From: Guyparkeria sp016278265
Lineage (GTDB): Bacteria > Pseudomonadota > Gammaproteobacteria > Halothiobacillales > Halothiobacillaceae
Direction: 5' to 3' (one strand)
NCBI RefSeq assembly: GCF_044582145.1
Contig: NZ_JBDODO010000010.1
Length of the DNA: 64,000 bases
A program made the position numbers and the translations under genes. Shown piece by piece: positions 43,918 through 52,170 of this stretch (position 1 is the stretch's first letter; each line of letters starts with the position of its first letter). Below the pieces are notes generated by a model, which saw only the letters and a program-made list of their open reading frames with translations, was not told where the DNA came from and made no database searches.

Positions 43918-45365
43918 CAGCTCGCATCCCGTTGTTGGAGGTCGGAATCGTTGCTGTCGGTCAACAGGGCGTCCAGCGCATCCCGCGTGACTTTGCCGGT
44001 GGCGTTGACCGGCATCTGCTCGACGAGCAACAGGGGGCGGGGCAGAAAGACCGGGTCGAGTCGTTCACGCAGGGCGCGGCGAACCGAGTCGGCGGACAGT
44101 CCCGGACCACATACCACCGCGGCCAATCGCTCCGGCTGGCGGCCCTCGGCATTGGTCGAGCGTGGATGAAAGAAAAAGCCGTCCTTCACACCGTCGATCG
44201 CCCGCAGGGTGGCGTTCAGATACTCGATCGAACTGCGTTTCCCGGCAATGTTGACCTGATTGGCAAGCCGGCCGATCAGCCGGAAGTGGCGCTCATCCAC
44301 TCGTTCGAGGCAGTCGCCCAGACACACGGGATGTTCGATATGGCCTCCAGAGGCAATCACCCCACCACTGGCGGTCTCCTTGAGGCGAACACCCTCCATC
44401 AATTCCCAGTCGGCGCCTTGGGTGGGTTGGCGCACGGCGATCTGGCCCGTCTCGGTGGAGCCGTAGATTTCCTGGAGCACCCCGCCCAGCGTCTGCTCGG
44501 CGTGGGTGGCAAGCGTGAGCTCGAGCGGTGCCGTGGCACACAGAATATGCTCGCAGGGTGGCAGGGCACATTCCGAGGCGAGCAGGTGATGCAGGTGGTA
44601 GGGCGTGGTCACCAGCATGCGCGGCGATGGCAATTCGGCCAGCGAGGCGGCGATATCCCCGGGGAAGAAGGGTTGGTCGACGGATAAAGTTGCACCACCG
44701 CAGAGTGCGGCAAGGATCAGCGACTCGAACCCGTACATGTGCTGGGAGGGCACCGTCCCGAGGAGGTGAATACCGTCAAGTGGGCCGCGCTGGGCCTTGC
44801 TCGTGATCCGGTGGTGCGCGGTCAGGGCGTCGGCGGCGACCCGGGCGTTCGCGACCAGTCGTCCCCAGTGCTTGTCATGGCCCTTGGGTTTGCCGGTGGT
44901 GCCCGAGGTGAATACCCGTGCGATGAGCTGTCTGGTGGGAATCCGGGGGACCTGGGAAACGCACTCGCCTTGCGATTTCGCCCGGCGCAAGGGCGGGATG
45001 GCCAGGTGTGGACCGCAGGCGGCCAGGGTCGGCTCGAGCGGCGCGTCGTTGTCGTGGAGTATGACGGTATCGGGGTGATCTGCGAGCAGGTCCTGAATGG
45101 CACCACGGCCGCGGGTCGAGGGCATGAGACTGACCTGTGCCCCGAGAATGCCGGCCACCAGGCCCACCAGAAACTGGTCGCGCCGGCCGGCAAGATTGAC
45201 CAGGTGCCTGACCGGGGTGGGCAGGGCGCCGAGTGCCTGCTGCAATTCCTGGGCGCTGGCCAGCACGTCGGCAACGGTCCAGTGGTTCTCACCGTCCAGG
45301 AGCAGCACCCGGTCGAGGTTGCCGTCGGGTACCAGCGAGATGCAGTCGGCCATGGCGTCGCTCAT
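43917..45365 (-). CDS. AMP-binding acyl/aryl-CoA or ACP ligase (starter activation)
   Basis: 482 residues, ANL superfamily. The adenylate-forming loop reads RVFTSGTTGKPKGHDKHWG, and the A5-type motif LQEIYGSTETGQIAVRQ and the C-terminal VNATGKVTRDAL (with the conserved Lys) are present. It should activate hydroxybenzoate from the chorismatase with ATP and load it onto one of the two carrier proteins. The start at 45365 overlaps the preceding gene stop (ATGA); the open frame upstream to 46067 is the shadow of that gene. Confidence 0.9.
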   Translation of the reverse strand: MSDAMADCISLVPDGNLDRVLLLDGENHWTVADVLASAQELQQALGALPTPVRHLVNLAGRRDQFLVGLVAGILGAQVSLMPSTRGRGAIQDLLADHPDTVILHDNDAPLEPTLAACGPHLAIPPLRRAKSQGECVSQVPRIPTRQLIARVFTSGTTGKPKGHDKHWGRLVANARVAADALTAHHRITSKAQRGPLDGIHLLGTVPSQHMYGFESLILAALCGGATLSVDQPFFPGDIAASLAELPSPRMLVTTPYHLHHLLASECALPPCEHILCATAPLELTLATHAEQTLGGVLQEIYGSTETGQIAVRQPTQGADWELMEGVRLKETASGGVIASGGHIEHPVCLGDCLERVDERHFRLIGRLANQVNIAGKRSSIEYLNATLRAIDGVKDGFFFHPRSTNAEGRQPERLAAVVCGPGLSADSVRRALRERLDPVFLPRPLLLVEQMPVNATGKVTRDALDALLTDSNDSDLQQRDAS

Positions 45366-46060
45366 GGCTGACTCCGTCGTTCGGCGGCTTCGCGGACGTG
45401 GCGGCGATAGGCGATCACCGCACTCCAGGGGCTGGAGAGATCCTCGCGTGGCAAGACCTGCAGTCGTACCAGGTACTCGAGTACGAACATCAGCGCGACG
45501 AGCGGGAAGGTGGCATAGACGGCGTAATCGGCCCAGATGGCGGGGCCGGCAAGCGCCATCAGGGCCACCGAAAAGGCGCCATTGAGGACAAAAAACACTC
45601 CCCAAGCCCAGGTAACCTGGCGGGTGTAGTGGTTCAGCGCCGGGGACATGGAGTCGTGCACCTGTTCGGCGAAACGCGTACAGGCGGGCATTCGTCCCGC
45701 TCGCAGGCTGGCCAGGAAAAAGGCGGCGAGCGCGATGTGGACCGCCAGATGTTCCAGCAGGTAAAGCAGCGAGACACGGTCGTGCAGGATGATTGCGATG
45801 CCCGGCACCAGCAGCGAAAGCCCGACCAGGGTAATCAGGCGGCCAAGTGGGTTCGAATGCGGAAGGGTCAGGATCAGGACGACGATCCCCAGCGGTGTGA
45901 CCGCCAGCGCCGCCTGGGCAAGGGAGACCTGATCCGGCCCGGCAAAGAGGTGGGCGAACACGACGTTGAGCGCCACCATGGCGCCGATCAGCCAGCCACG
46001 GAGTTGCGTGCCGGTGGAATCGCCGGTTATTTGGTCCGGTTCTCGGCGATGAAGCGGCAT
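45362..46060 (-). CDS. Multi-span membrane protein of the polyene cluster (COG4648-like)
   Basis: 232 residues with about six membrane spans (roughly 22-40, 44-63, 72-90, 100-120, 150-172, 180-200). It resembles the uncharacterised membrane protein that sits between the carrier protein and ligase genes in aryl-polyene clusters. No catalytic motif is recognised; a scaffold at the membrane or an export role is possible. The first codons overlap the ACP gene by 34 bases in another frame. No later Met gives a full first span, so this start is kept. Confidence 0.75.
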   Translation of the reverse strand: MPLHRREPDQITGDSTGTQLRGWLIGAMVALNVVFAHLFAGPDQVSLAQAALAVTPLGIVVLILTLPHSNPLGRLITLVGLSLLVPGIAIILHDRVSLLYLLEHLAVHIALAAFFLASLRAGRMPACTRFAEQVHDSMSPALNHYTRQVTWAWGVFFVLNGAFSVALMALAGPAIWADYAVYATFPLVALMFVLEYLVRLQVLPREDLSSPWSAVIAYRRHVREAAERRSQP

Positions 46061-46308
46061 AGGTCACGTAGCGAGGCGAAGATCTGCTCGTTTCGGTCGT
46101 CGTCGGAACGCAGGTTCAAACCGTAGCGCCGCGAAACGACCAGGGCGATTTCCAGCACGTCGATGGAGTCCAGGCCCAATCCGTCACCGAACAATGGTTC
46201 GTCCGGATCAATTTCCTCGGGGGTCTCGTCGAGGTTCAGGGCCTCCACCAGTTCGGCGGCAACCTCGGGGATCAGGGCATCGATGCTGTTGTCGTGGCTT
46301 TCGGTCAT
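46027..46308 (-). CDS. Acyl carrier protein of the polyene cluster (first of two)
   Basis: 93 residues, acidic four-helix carrier fold. The phosphopantetheine site is Ser48 in GLGLDSIDVLEIAL. The long acidic loop before it (DETPEEIDPDEPLFGDG) is typical of the carrier proteins of aryl-polyene clusters. It must be charged by a phosphopantetheinyl transferase, none of which is encoded in the cluster. It would carry the growing chain or the starter unit. Confidence 0.92.
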   Translation of the reverse strand: MTESHDNSIDALIPEVAAELVEALNLDETPEEIDPDEPLFGDGLGLDSIDVLEIALVVSRRYGLNLRSDDDRNEQIFASLRDLCRFIAENRTK

Positions 46309-46356
46309 CGTTTGAGTTGGTCTATCGGTGTGTCAGTGAATAAGGGGGGCGGCAAG

Positions 46357-47622
46357 TCAAGCGTCGGTGCGCGTGAAGGCCAGTACGGCATTGCTGCCGC
46401 CGAATGCGAACGAGTTCGACAGCGCCGCTCGGATATCCGGGGCCGGACGTGCCTCGCCCCGCACGTGGTCGACCCCCTCGCAGGCCGGATCGAGCCGATC
46501 GAGATGCGCGGTGGGCGGGAGTTTACCCTGTTGTAGTGCCAGGACGGTCAGGGCCGCCTCGATTGCACCGGTCGCGCCCATCGCATGACCATGGACGGCC
46601 TTAGTGGCGCTGACTGGCAGCCGTTCGGCCCGGGTGTCACCGAAGGCCTCGCGGATGGCGCGGACCTCGATGGCATCGCCCTCCGTCGTCGCGGTGCCGT
46701 GCGCGTTGATATAACCGATGGCATCGTGGGCAAGCTTGGCATCGGTCAGCGCGGCTTGGATGGCTCGTACCTGTCCGCGCTGGTCCGGCCGGACGACGTG
46801 GTTGGCGTCGTTGGAGGCGCCGTAGCCGGCCAGTTCAGCCAGGATGGGCGCGCCGCGGCGCTGGGCGTGTTCCAGTGATTCGAGCACCAGGCAGGCCGCG
46901 CCCTCGGCTAGCACCAGCCCGCGGCGATCTGGGTGGAATGGTCGGCAGGCCCGGTGGGCATTGCCCTCGTCGCCTGGGGCGAGCATGTGCATCGCATCCC
47001 AGGCTCGCAGCACCCCGACCCCGAGAGGCAGGTCCGAGCCGCCGGCGACCATCAGGTCCATCTCGCCGTCGCGGATGCGCTCGTAGGCTTCGCCGATGGC
47101 GATGGCGGCCGAGGCACAGGCGACGCTGTGGGTCACGGACCGCCCGCCCAGCCCGTAGCGGATACCGATCTGCGAGGCGGCGGCGTTGTTCATGCCCATG
47201 ACCACGGACATCGGCGAGAGTCGCTTGCGTCCCTCCTTCCAGAAGGCGCGGTAACCGTTCTCGAAGGTGTTGATGCCCCCGAGCGCGGTGCCCCAGTGGA
47301 CCCCGGCGCGCGGATTGGGGGCATCGGCTGATTGCGACAATTGTGCCTGCTGCCAGGCCTCGTCGGTGGCCAGCAGGGCCAGGCGTGCGAAAGGGTCGGT
47401 ACTGCGGCAGGTTGCCTTACCGAGTCGCGTCTCGAAGTCGATCGGGTCGAAGTAAACGGCAGGCGTGCAGCCGCCGATCGTCTCGTCACCGTAGCGAAAC
47501 AGGCGGACACTGGACTGGCCGGCCGCGGCGCGCTCAAATACCGCGTTCGTATTACCACCGAGCGGGTCGAGAATCGAAAGGCCGGTCACGACCACCCGCG
47601 ATTGGCGACGGGATTCAGCCAT
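46357..47622 (-). CDS. Beta-ketoacyl-ACP synthase (FabF-like, second active KS)
   Basis: 421 residues. The nucleophile is Cys169 in THSVACASAAIAIGEAY, and the catalytic His are in YINAHGTATTEGDAIE and KAVHGHAMGATGAIEAAL. Full-length FabF-type condensing enzyme. Aryl-polyene systems generally have two active KS plus a chain-length-factor-like protein, and this is the second one (ApeR type). It overlaps the upstream ACP gene by 8 bases, so ketosynthase and carrier are translated together. Confidence 0.93.
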   Translation of the reverse strand: MAESRRQSRVVVTGLSILDPLGGNTNAVFERAAAGQSSVRLFRYGDETIGGCTPAVYFDPIDFETRLGKATCRSTDPFARLALLATDEAWQQAQLSQSADAPNPRAGVHWGTALGGINTFENGYRAFWKEGRKRLSPMSVVMGMNNAAASQIGIRYGLGGRSVTHSVACASAAIAIGEAYERIRDGEMDLMVAGGSDLPLGVGVLRAWDAMHMLAPGDEGNAHRACRPFHPDRRGLVLAEGAACLVLESLEHAQRRGAPILAELAGYGASNDANHVVRPDQRGQVRAIQAALTDAKLAHDAIGYINAHGTATTEGDAIEVRAIREAFGDTRAERLPVSATKAVHGHAMGATGAIEAALTVLALQQGKLPPTAHLDRLDPACEGVDHVRGEARPAPDIRAALSNSFAFGGSNAVLAFTRTDA

Positions 47623-47851
47623 CGGTGGGCAAATGGGGCTGAAGGATGTCGATCAGGTCCTGGACCGTTTCCGGCGTACCGACGTCGCTTCCCAGTTCAA
47701 TTTCCATTCGTTCCTCGAGGGTGAAGATCAGTTCGAGCAGGGTGAACGAGTCGATGCCGAGCTCATCGAGCCGGCTGGCGGGGGCCACGGCGGCTGGGTT
47801 AATGTCCGTGTTTTCGGCAATGCCGGTGCGGATGAGTTCCAGTGCCTGCAT
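47615..47851 (-). CDS. Acyl carrier protein of the polyene cluster (second of two)
   Basis: 78 residues. The phosphopantetheine attachment site is Ser35 in LDELGIDSFTLLELIF, with acidic helix II following (TLEERMEIELGSD). It begins with ATG at 47851, supported by AGGAAGGA 4 bases upstream; the open frame beyond it reaches into the tRNA gene and is not real. First gene of the ten-gene minus-strand operon that ends with the ApeP-like dehydratase. A 13-bp palindrome (CCACCGACGGTGG, 47914-47926) lies in its leader. Confidence 0.9.
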   Translation of the reverse strand: MQALELIRTGIAENTDINPAAVAPASRLDELGIDSFTLLELIFTLEERMEIELGSDVGTPETVQDLIDILQPHLPTDG

Positions 47852-47942
47852 GCATTCCTTCCTGTAAGCGCACCGTTGTCGAGCGTGTTTCGATCCAATC
47901 CCTGGAACGAGACCCACCGACGGTGGCGGCGTGGGCTGGCTC

Positions 47943-47970
47943 AAAAACAAAAAAGACACCCGGAGGTGTC
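47943..47970 (-). terminator. Terminator downstream of tRNA-Ser
   Basis: On the minus strand GACACC (47970-47965), a TCCG loop and GGTGTC (47960-47955) form a 6-bp stem followed by TTTTTTGTTTTT. It lies directly after the tRNA-Ser gene and before the leader of the ACP operon, so it separates the tRNA transcript from the polyene genes. Confidence 0.8.
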
Positions 47971-47987
47971 TCATTTGACCGATCTGG

Positions 47988-48078
47988 TGGCGGAGGGTCA
48001 GGGATTCGAACCCTGGAAGGGCTATTAACCCTTGCCGGTTTTCAAGACCGGTGCATTCAACCGCTCTGCCAACCCTCC
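47988..48078 (-). tRNA. tRNA-Ser (anticodon UGA)
   Basis: On the minus strand the 91-base gene starts GGAGGGTTGGCAGAGCGGTT and ends with ACCCTCC-G-CCA. The anticodon loop CTTGAAA holds TGA (48044-48042) between CCGGT/ACCGG arms. A long variable arm (AAGGGTTAATAGCCCTT) and the TTCGAAT T-loop mark it as a class II serine tRNA; the discriminator base is G as required for SerRS. CCA is encoded, and a second CCA follows directly in the genome. Confidence 0.96.
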
Positions 48079-48316
48079 GAAGCCCGCGCATCTTCCGCGA
48101 TCGGGCCGGCTGGTGTCAAGCCGGGATCCGTTGTTGCTGATATGCAACATGTTGTGTGGCGTTCAAGCAAAAAAGCCCATCTGTTTCGGGAACCGGGTTG
48201 CCATATGCCAGTCACACCGCGGTAAGCCTGACACGGTTCTGGTGGTCGAGTGCTGTGATATTGTTTTCTCAGTCTCGTGTTGATTTTAAGTATTCCAAAT
48301 TCAAGGAGATCGAATT

Positions 48317-48844
48317 ATGCGTTGGTCCTATCTAGCTTCTGTCGGTGCGCTGGCCGTGGTTCTGTCGGCATGTAGCTCCACGCCGGATTCTGGGCCGGGT
48401 GCTGGCGGTGACGCTGGAGCCGACTCCGCTTCGGCCGATGGTGCACAAAGCACCGGCATGTATGGCGCTGGTGGTATGAGCGAGTCGGAGCTGTACGAAG
48501 GTCAGCCGGTCGAGCGTGAGCGTGTGGTCTATTTCGGCTTCGATGAGTACTCGGTTGCCGGCCAGTATCAGCCTATGCTGCAAGCCAATGCCGACTTCCT
48601 CAAGGAAAACGGCAACCGCGAAGTGGTGGTCGAAGGTCACACCGACGAGCGCGGCAGCCGTGAGTACAACATCGCGCTGGGTGAGAAGCGTGCCAATGCC
48701 GTTCGTGACGTGCTGCTCTCCTACGGCGTCTCTTCAAGCCAGATCGACACCGTCAGCTACGGTGAAGAGAGACCGGCCGTGGATGGCAGTGGTGAATCCG
48801 CTTGGGCGAAGAACCGCCGTGCGGTAATCGAATACGGCCAATAG
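48317..48844 (+). CDS. pal: Pal/OmpA-family peptidoglycan-associated lipoprotein
   Basis: 175 residues. A lipoprotein signal with lipobox LSAC (Cys19) is followed by a disordered Gly/Ala/Ser/Asp-rich stretch (about 20-65) and an OmpA-like peptidoglycan-binding domain with VVYFGFDEYSVAG, VVEGHTDERGSREYNIALGEKRA and the C-terminal AWAKNRRAVIEY. It anchors the outer membrane to the cell wall. The usual tolQRAB-cpoB neighbours are absent, so this may be a second Pal-like protein rather than the Tol-system Pal. A strong AAGGAG precedes the ATG, and the AT-rich region before it suggests a good promoter. Confidence 0.9.
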   Translation: MRWSYLASVGALAVVLSACSSTPDSGPGAGGDAGADSASADGAQSTGMYGAGGMSESELYEGQPVERERVVYFGFDEYSVAGQYQPMLQANADFLKENGNREVVVEGHTDERGSREYNIALGEKRANAVRDVLLSYGVSSSQIDTVSYGEERPAVDGSGESAWAKNRRAVIEYGQ

Positions 48845-48890
48845 GCCATTCGATCTGTCAGGTCGGGGCAAGCCCGACCAGAAAGATGAA

Positions 48891-48917
48891 AGCCAGGCGC
48901 TAGCCTGGCTTTTTTTG
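48891..48917 (+). terminator. Terminator after the pal-like gene
   Basis: AGCCAGGC, the four-base loop GCTA, and GCCTGGCT form a perfect 8-bp hairpin followed by seven or more T. It sits between the stop of the lipoprotein gene (48844) and the convergent stop of nadB (48929) and ends the rightward transcript. Confidence 0.88.
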
Positions 48918-48928
48918 TTGGACTCGGC

Positions 48929-50599
48929 TCAGCCTTGCAGCGGCGTGCCGCGGTGGCGATCGCGGACGCTGGGATAGGGCCGAGCCGGTGGTGGGATGAG
49001 CACCGTGTTGAAGTGCTCGGCTCGGGGGTTGGTCTCCGGGAAGTCCTTGCTGTAATGCAATCCGCGGCTTTCGTGGCGCGTGAGCGCCGAGCGCACGATC
49101 AAATCGGCGACTTCGACTAGGTTGCGCAGCTCGATCAGGTTGTTGCTGACGCGGAAATGCGCGTAGTAGTCATGGATCTCGCGGCGCAGCAGGTTGATAC
49201 GGTCGCGGGCGCGGTACAGGCGCTTGGTGGTGCGCACGATGCCGACATAGCTCCACATGCTGCGGCGCAATTCATCCCAGTTGTGCGTGACCACGACGGC
49301 CTCGTCCGGATCGGTGACCTGGCTTTCGTCCCACGCCGGTATGACCGGGTGCTCGTAAGTCGCTGCATCCGGGTGCTCGGCGATGCGTTCGGCGGCGGCC
49401 TGGGCAAAGACGAGGCACTCGAGTAGCGAGTTGCTGGCGAGTCGGTTGGCCCCGTGCAGGCCGGTGTGGGCGGTTTCGCCAATGGCGTAGAGGTTGTGGA
49501 TGTCGGTACGGCCGTGCTCGTCGACCATCACCCCGCCACAGGTATAGTGGGCGGCCGGGACGACCGGCAGCGGCTCGCGGGTCATGTCGTAGCCGAACTC
49601 CAGGCAGCGGGCGTGGATCATCGGGAAGTGGGTTTCGATGAACTCGCGGCCCTTGAAGCTGATGTCCAGGTAGACGCAATCGATGCCGAGGCGCTTGATT
49701 TCGGCATCGATGGCACGGGCGACGATGTCACGCGGTGCCAGTTCGGCGTCGGGGTGGTGCTCGGGCATGAAGCGGGTGCCGTCCGGTCGCAGCAGCACCC
49801 CGCCTTCGCCGCGAACCGCCTCGCTGATCAGGAAGGATTTTGCGCGCGGCTCGTACAGGCAGGTGGGGTGGAACTGGATGAACTCCATGTTCGATACCCG
49901 GCAGCCCGCGCGCCATCCCATTGCGATGCCGTCACCGGTTGCGCCATCGGGGTTGGTCGTGAACAGGTAGGCCTTGGCCGCTCCTCCCGTGGCGAGTGCC
50001 GTGTGTCGTGCCCGCACGGTGATGACCCGGTCATTCTTGATGTCCAGCACGTAGGCGCCCAGGCAGGCATCGCGGGTCTCGCCCAGCCGGCGAGCCGTGA
50101 TCAGGTCGACGGCGTTGTGGTGCTCGAGCACGGTGACGTTCTCGCGCGCCCGGACGGCGCTTACCAATGTTTCGATCAATGAACGGCCGGTGTGATCGGC
50201 GGCATGGGCAACCCGACGTTGGCTGTGGCCGCCTTCGCGGGTCAGATGGAGGCGTTCAGGATCATTACGGTCGTGACTGAAGGGCATTTCGAGCGATTTC
50301 AGCCACTCGATCTGCTCCGGGCCGGCACGCACCACCCGTTCGACCACCTCACGGTCGGGCAGGCCGGCACCTGCCTTGATGGTGTCCTCGATGTGTTGCT
50401 CGATGTCCTGGTTGCCCCCAAGGGCGGCGGCGATCCCGCCCTGGGCCCAGGGAGTGCTGCCGCCGACCAGTTCGGCCTTGCTGAGCACCAAAACCCGCAG
50501 ATGGGTGGGAAGCCGCAGGGCCATTGCCAGCCCGGCGGCCCCTGAGCCGATGATCAGGATGTCGCTCTGAAGGGTGCTGCTGTCGTTCTGGTCGTTCAT
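48929..50599 (-). CDS. nadB: L-aspartate oxidase
   Basis: 556 residues, FAD enzyme of the succinate dehydrogenase/fumarate reductase family. It oxidises L-aspartate to iminoaspartate, the first step of NAD synthesis. The FAD site is DILIIGSGAAGLAMAL; WAQGGIAAALG, THHIGRS-like segment HAADHTGRSLIETL, and the late GLHGANRLASNSLLECLVF are typical. The C-terminal helical domain is complete. Its promoter lies in the 263-base gap to the divergent rpoE. Confidence 0.96.
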   Translation of the reverse strand: MNDQNDSSTLQSDILIIGSGAAGLAMALRLPTHLRVLVLSKAELVGGSTPWAQGGIAAALGGNQDIEQHIEDTIKAGAGLPDREVVERVVRAGPEQIEWLKSLEMPFSHDRNDPERLHLTREGGHSQRRVAHAADHTGRSLIETLVSAVRARENVTVLEHHNAVDLITARRLGETRDACLGAYVLDIKNDRVITVRARHTALATGGAAKAYLFTTNPDGATGDGIAMGWRAGCRVSNMEFIQFHPTCLYEPRAKSFLISEAVRGEGGVLLRPDGTRFMPEHHPDAELAPRDIVARAIDAEIKRLGIDCVYLDISFKGREFIETHFPMIHARCLEFGYDMTREPLPVVPAAHYTCGGVMVDEHGRTDIHNLYAIGETAHTGLHGANRLASNSLLECLVFAQAAAERIAEHPDAATYEHPVIPAWDESQVTDPDEAVVVTHNWDELRRSMWSYVGIVRTTKRLYRARDRINLLRREIHDYYAHFRVSNNLIELRNLVEVADLIVRSALTRHESRGLHYSKDFPETNPRAEHFNTVLIPPPARPYPSVRDRHRGTPLQG

Positions 50600-50631
50600 G
50601 AAGGCTTACAAGTCCTCGTGCAGTCGGTCGC

Positions 50632-50655
50632 ACATATATGGCGTCCGATATATGT
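50632..50655. repeat. Inverted repeat ACATATAT-8-ATATATGT in the nadB/rpoE gap
   Basis: Two perfect 8-bp arms (50632-50639 and 50648-50655) are separated by 8 bases. It lies 33 bases upstream of the nadB start codon on the divergent side, where an operator or promoter element for nadB would be expected. The sequence is much AT-richer than its surroundings. The binding protein, if any, is unknown. Confidence 0.4.
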
Positions 50656-50862
50656 CTCAAACGCGGGTTTTCGATACACTGACGTCCAGCGAGTATACGT
50701 GCTTGGAGGGCTTGGCACGGGGATCGGGCCTTGCCTGGTCTGACGTTGGGCTATCAAGGCGGCCGGGGTTGGCTGACAAGCCGATCCAGCGGGTCGTCCA
50801 AGGTCGGCGCAAACCTCACCTTTTTATTAACGATTTGTACGCAGGCAGGACCAGACACGGAA

Positions 50863-51453
50863 ATGAGCGCCGAGGAGAACGACAAGGCCCTGGTGGCCCG
50901 CGCGCGCAAAGGCGACCGGCGAGCCTTCGATCTTCTGGTCCTCAAATATCAGCATCGCGTGCAGCGCCTGATCGCGCGGTACATCCGTGATCCCGAGCTC
51001 GTGTTTGATCTGGCGCAGGAAACCTTCATTAAAGCCTACCGGGCGTTGGAGCGCTTTCGGGGCGACAGCGCGTTCTACACTTGGGTCTACCGCATCGCCG
51101 TCAATACCGCCAAGAACCAGCTTGCCTCGGATGCGCGCGGCGGCTACATGGTGTCATTGAACTCCGGCGGGTCGGACGAGTCAGACGAACCAATGATGGA
51201 GCCCGAGGCGTTGCGTGATGGCGGAACGCCGGAGGCGATCGCAGCGACCGAGGAGCTCAAGACGGCCATTGATAGGGCGATTTCGGATCTGCCCGAGGAT
51301 TTGCGCACGGCCTTGACGCTGCGAGAGATGGAAGGGCTGAGTTACGACGAGATTGCGGCGGTCATGGGCTGCCCGATCGGGACGGTACGGTCGAGGATCT
51401 TCCGCGCCCGTGAAGCGATTGAGCAGTCGATTGAGCCGTTCAAAGGCGATTAA
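50863..51453 (+). CDS. rpoE: RNA polymerase sigma factor RpoE (AlgU)
   Basis: 196 residues, extracytoplasmic-function sigma factor for envelope stress. Region 2 runs from FDLLVLKYQHRVQRLIARYI through DLAQETFIKAYRALERFRG and FYTWVYRIAVNTAKN; region 4 includes LPEDLRTALTLREMEGLSYDEIAAVMGCPIGTVRSRIFRAR. The start at 50863 (MSAEEN) is chosen because it gives the family length; upstream in-frame codons have no similarity. The operon continues with its own control genes rseA, rseB and rseC. No GGAACTT-type autoregulatory promoter could be recognised upstream. Confidence 0.95.
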   Translation: MSAEENDKALVARARKGDRRAFDLLVLKYQHRVQRLIARYIRDPELVFDLAQETFIKAYRALERFRGDSAFYTWVYRIAVNTAKNQLASDARGGYMVSLNSGGSDESDEPMMEPEALRDGGTPEAIAATEELKTAIDRAISDLPEDLRTALTLREMEGLSYDEIAAVMGCPIGTVRSRIFRAREAIEQSIEPFKGD

Positions 51454-51470
51454 TTTAGGTGGCATCTGTG

Positions 51471-52160
51471 ATGAAGCAACGGCAGGCAAACGAACCAACA
51501 ATCCTTCGGGACACCATTTCGGATTGGTGGGACGATGAATGGCAGGCGGACGAGCGAGAAGTCGACGCCCTGTTGGCCGATGTCGATGGCGTTCGTGCGC
51601 GTACCCGAAGCTACGATCTCATCGGTGGCCGGCTGCGCGGTGAGCCGCTGGCCACGCGTGATTTGCTCGATTCGATCAATGCCCGCCTCGACGAGATTCC
51701 GGATGCCGAGCGTCCGGGCGGCGGCAAGGTGGTCGCTTTGTCGAGCGCTCGCAACTGGCAGAATCGGCGTGTCTGGCAGGGAGCCATGGCGGCGTCTCTG
51801 TTCGCCGCGGTCACGGCCGTTGGCCTGACCCTGTCAACCGGGGACCGCACGGCAGTCAATGGGGAAGCGCCCATGCAGGCCGAGGGGCCAACCGACAACG
51901 ACCGCGCCGTTATGGCATCGCTCAAGGCTCAGAAAATGCCCGAAAATGCCTCGCCGGCAGCGATTGCGGCCACGACGCAGCAAGGTCGTGTCATTCAGGC
52001 CTCCACGACATCGAACAACGCACGCAAGCTGCCGGACTGGGCGACGGGGCGAAGCAACGCCGGCCCGGATCCCTACGTGGTGACGCATTACCGCATGGCG
52101 TCGCCCGAATTCGGTACCACCGGCCCCGAGGCGCGGGCCGCGACTTTTGACGGGAAATAA
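51471..52160 (+). CDS. rseA: Anti-sigma-E factor RseA (MucA-like)
   Basis: About 229 residues. An N-terminal anti-sigma domain (DTISDWWDDEWQADEREVDALLAD..TRSYDLIGGRLRGE) binds RpoE in the cytoplasm. One membrane span follows (about 104-122, ending in LTLSTG), then a periplasmic part that stress proteases would cut to free the sigma factor. ATG 51471 has AGGTGG 8 bases upstream; a GTG at 51459 lacks such a site. The periplasmic domain shows little conservation, as usual for this family, so the position in the operon is important evidence. Confidence 0.87.
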   Translation: MKQRQANEPTILRDTISDWWDDEWQADEREVDALLADVDGVRARTRSYDLIGGRLRGEPLATRDLLDSINARLDEIPDAERPGGGKVVALSSARNWQNRRVWQGAMAASLFAAVTAVGLTLSTGDRTAVNGEAPMQAEGPTDNDRAVMASLKAQKMPENASPAAIAATTQQGRVIQASTTSNNARKLPDWATGRSNAGPDPYVVTHYRMASPEFGTTGPEARAATFDGK

Positions 52161-52170
52161 GCGAGGCGTG

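Noticed and set aside
47914..47926. Palindrome CCACCGACGGTGG upstream of the second ACP gene as an operator
   Set aside because: Only 13 bp and GC-rich, so chance occurrence in this genome is quite possible. It is mentioned with the ACP gene but not claimed as a site.
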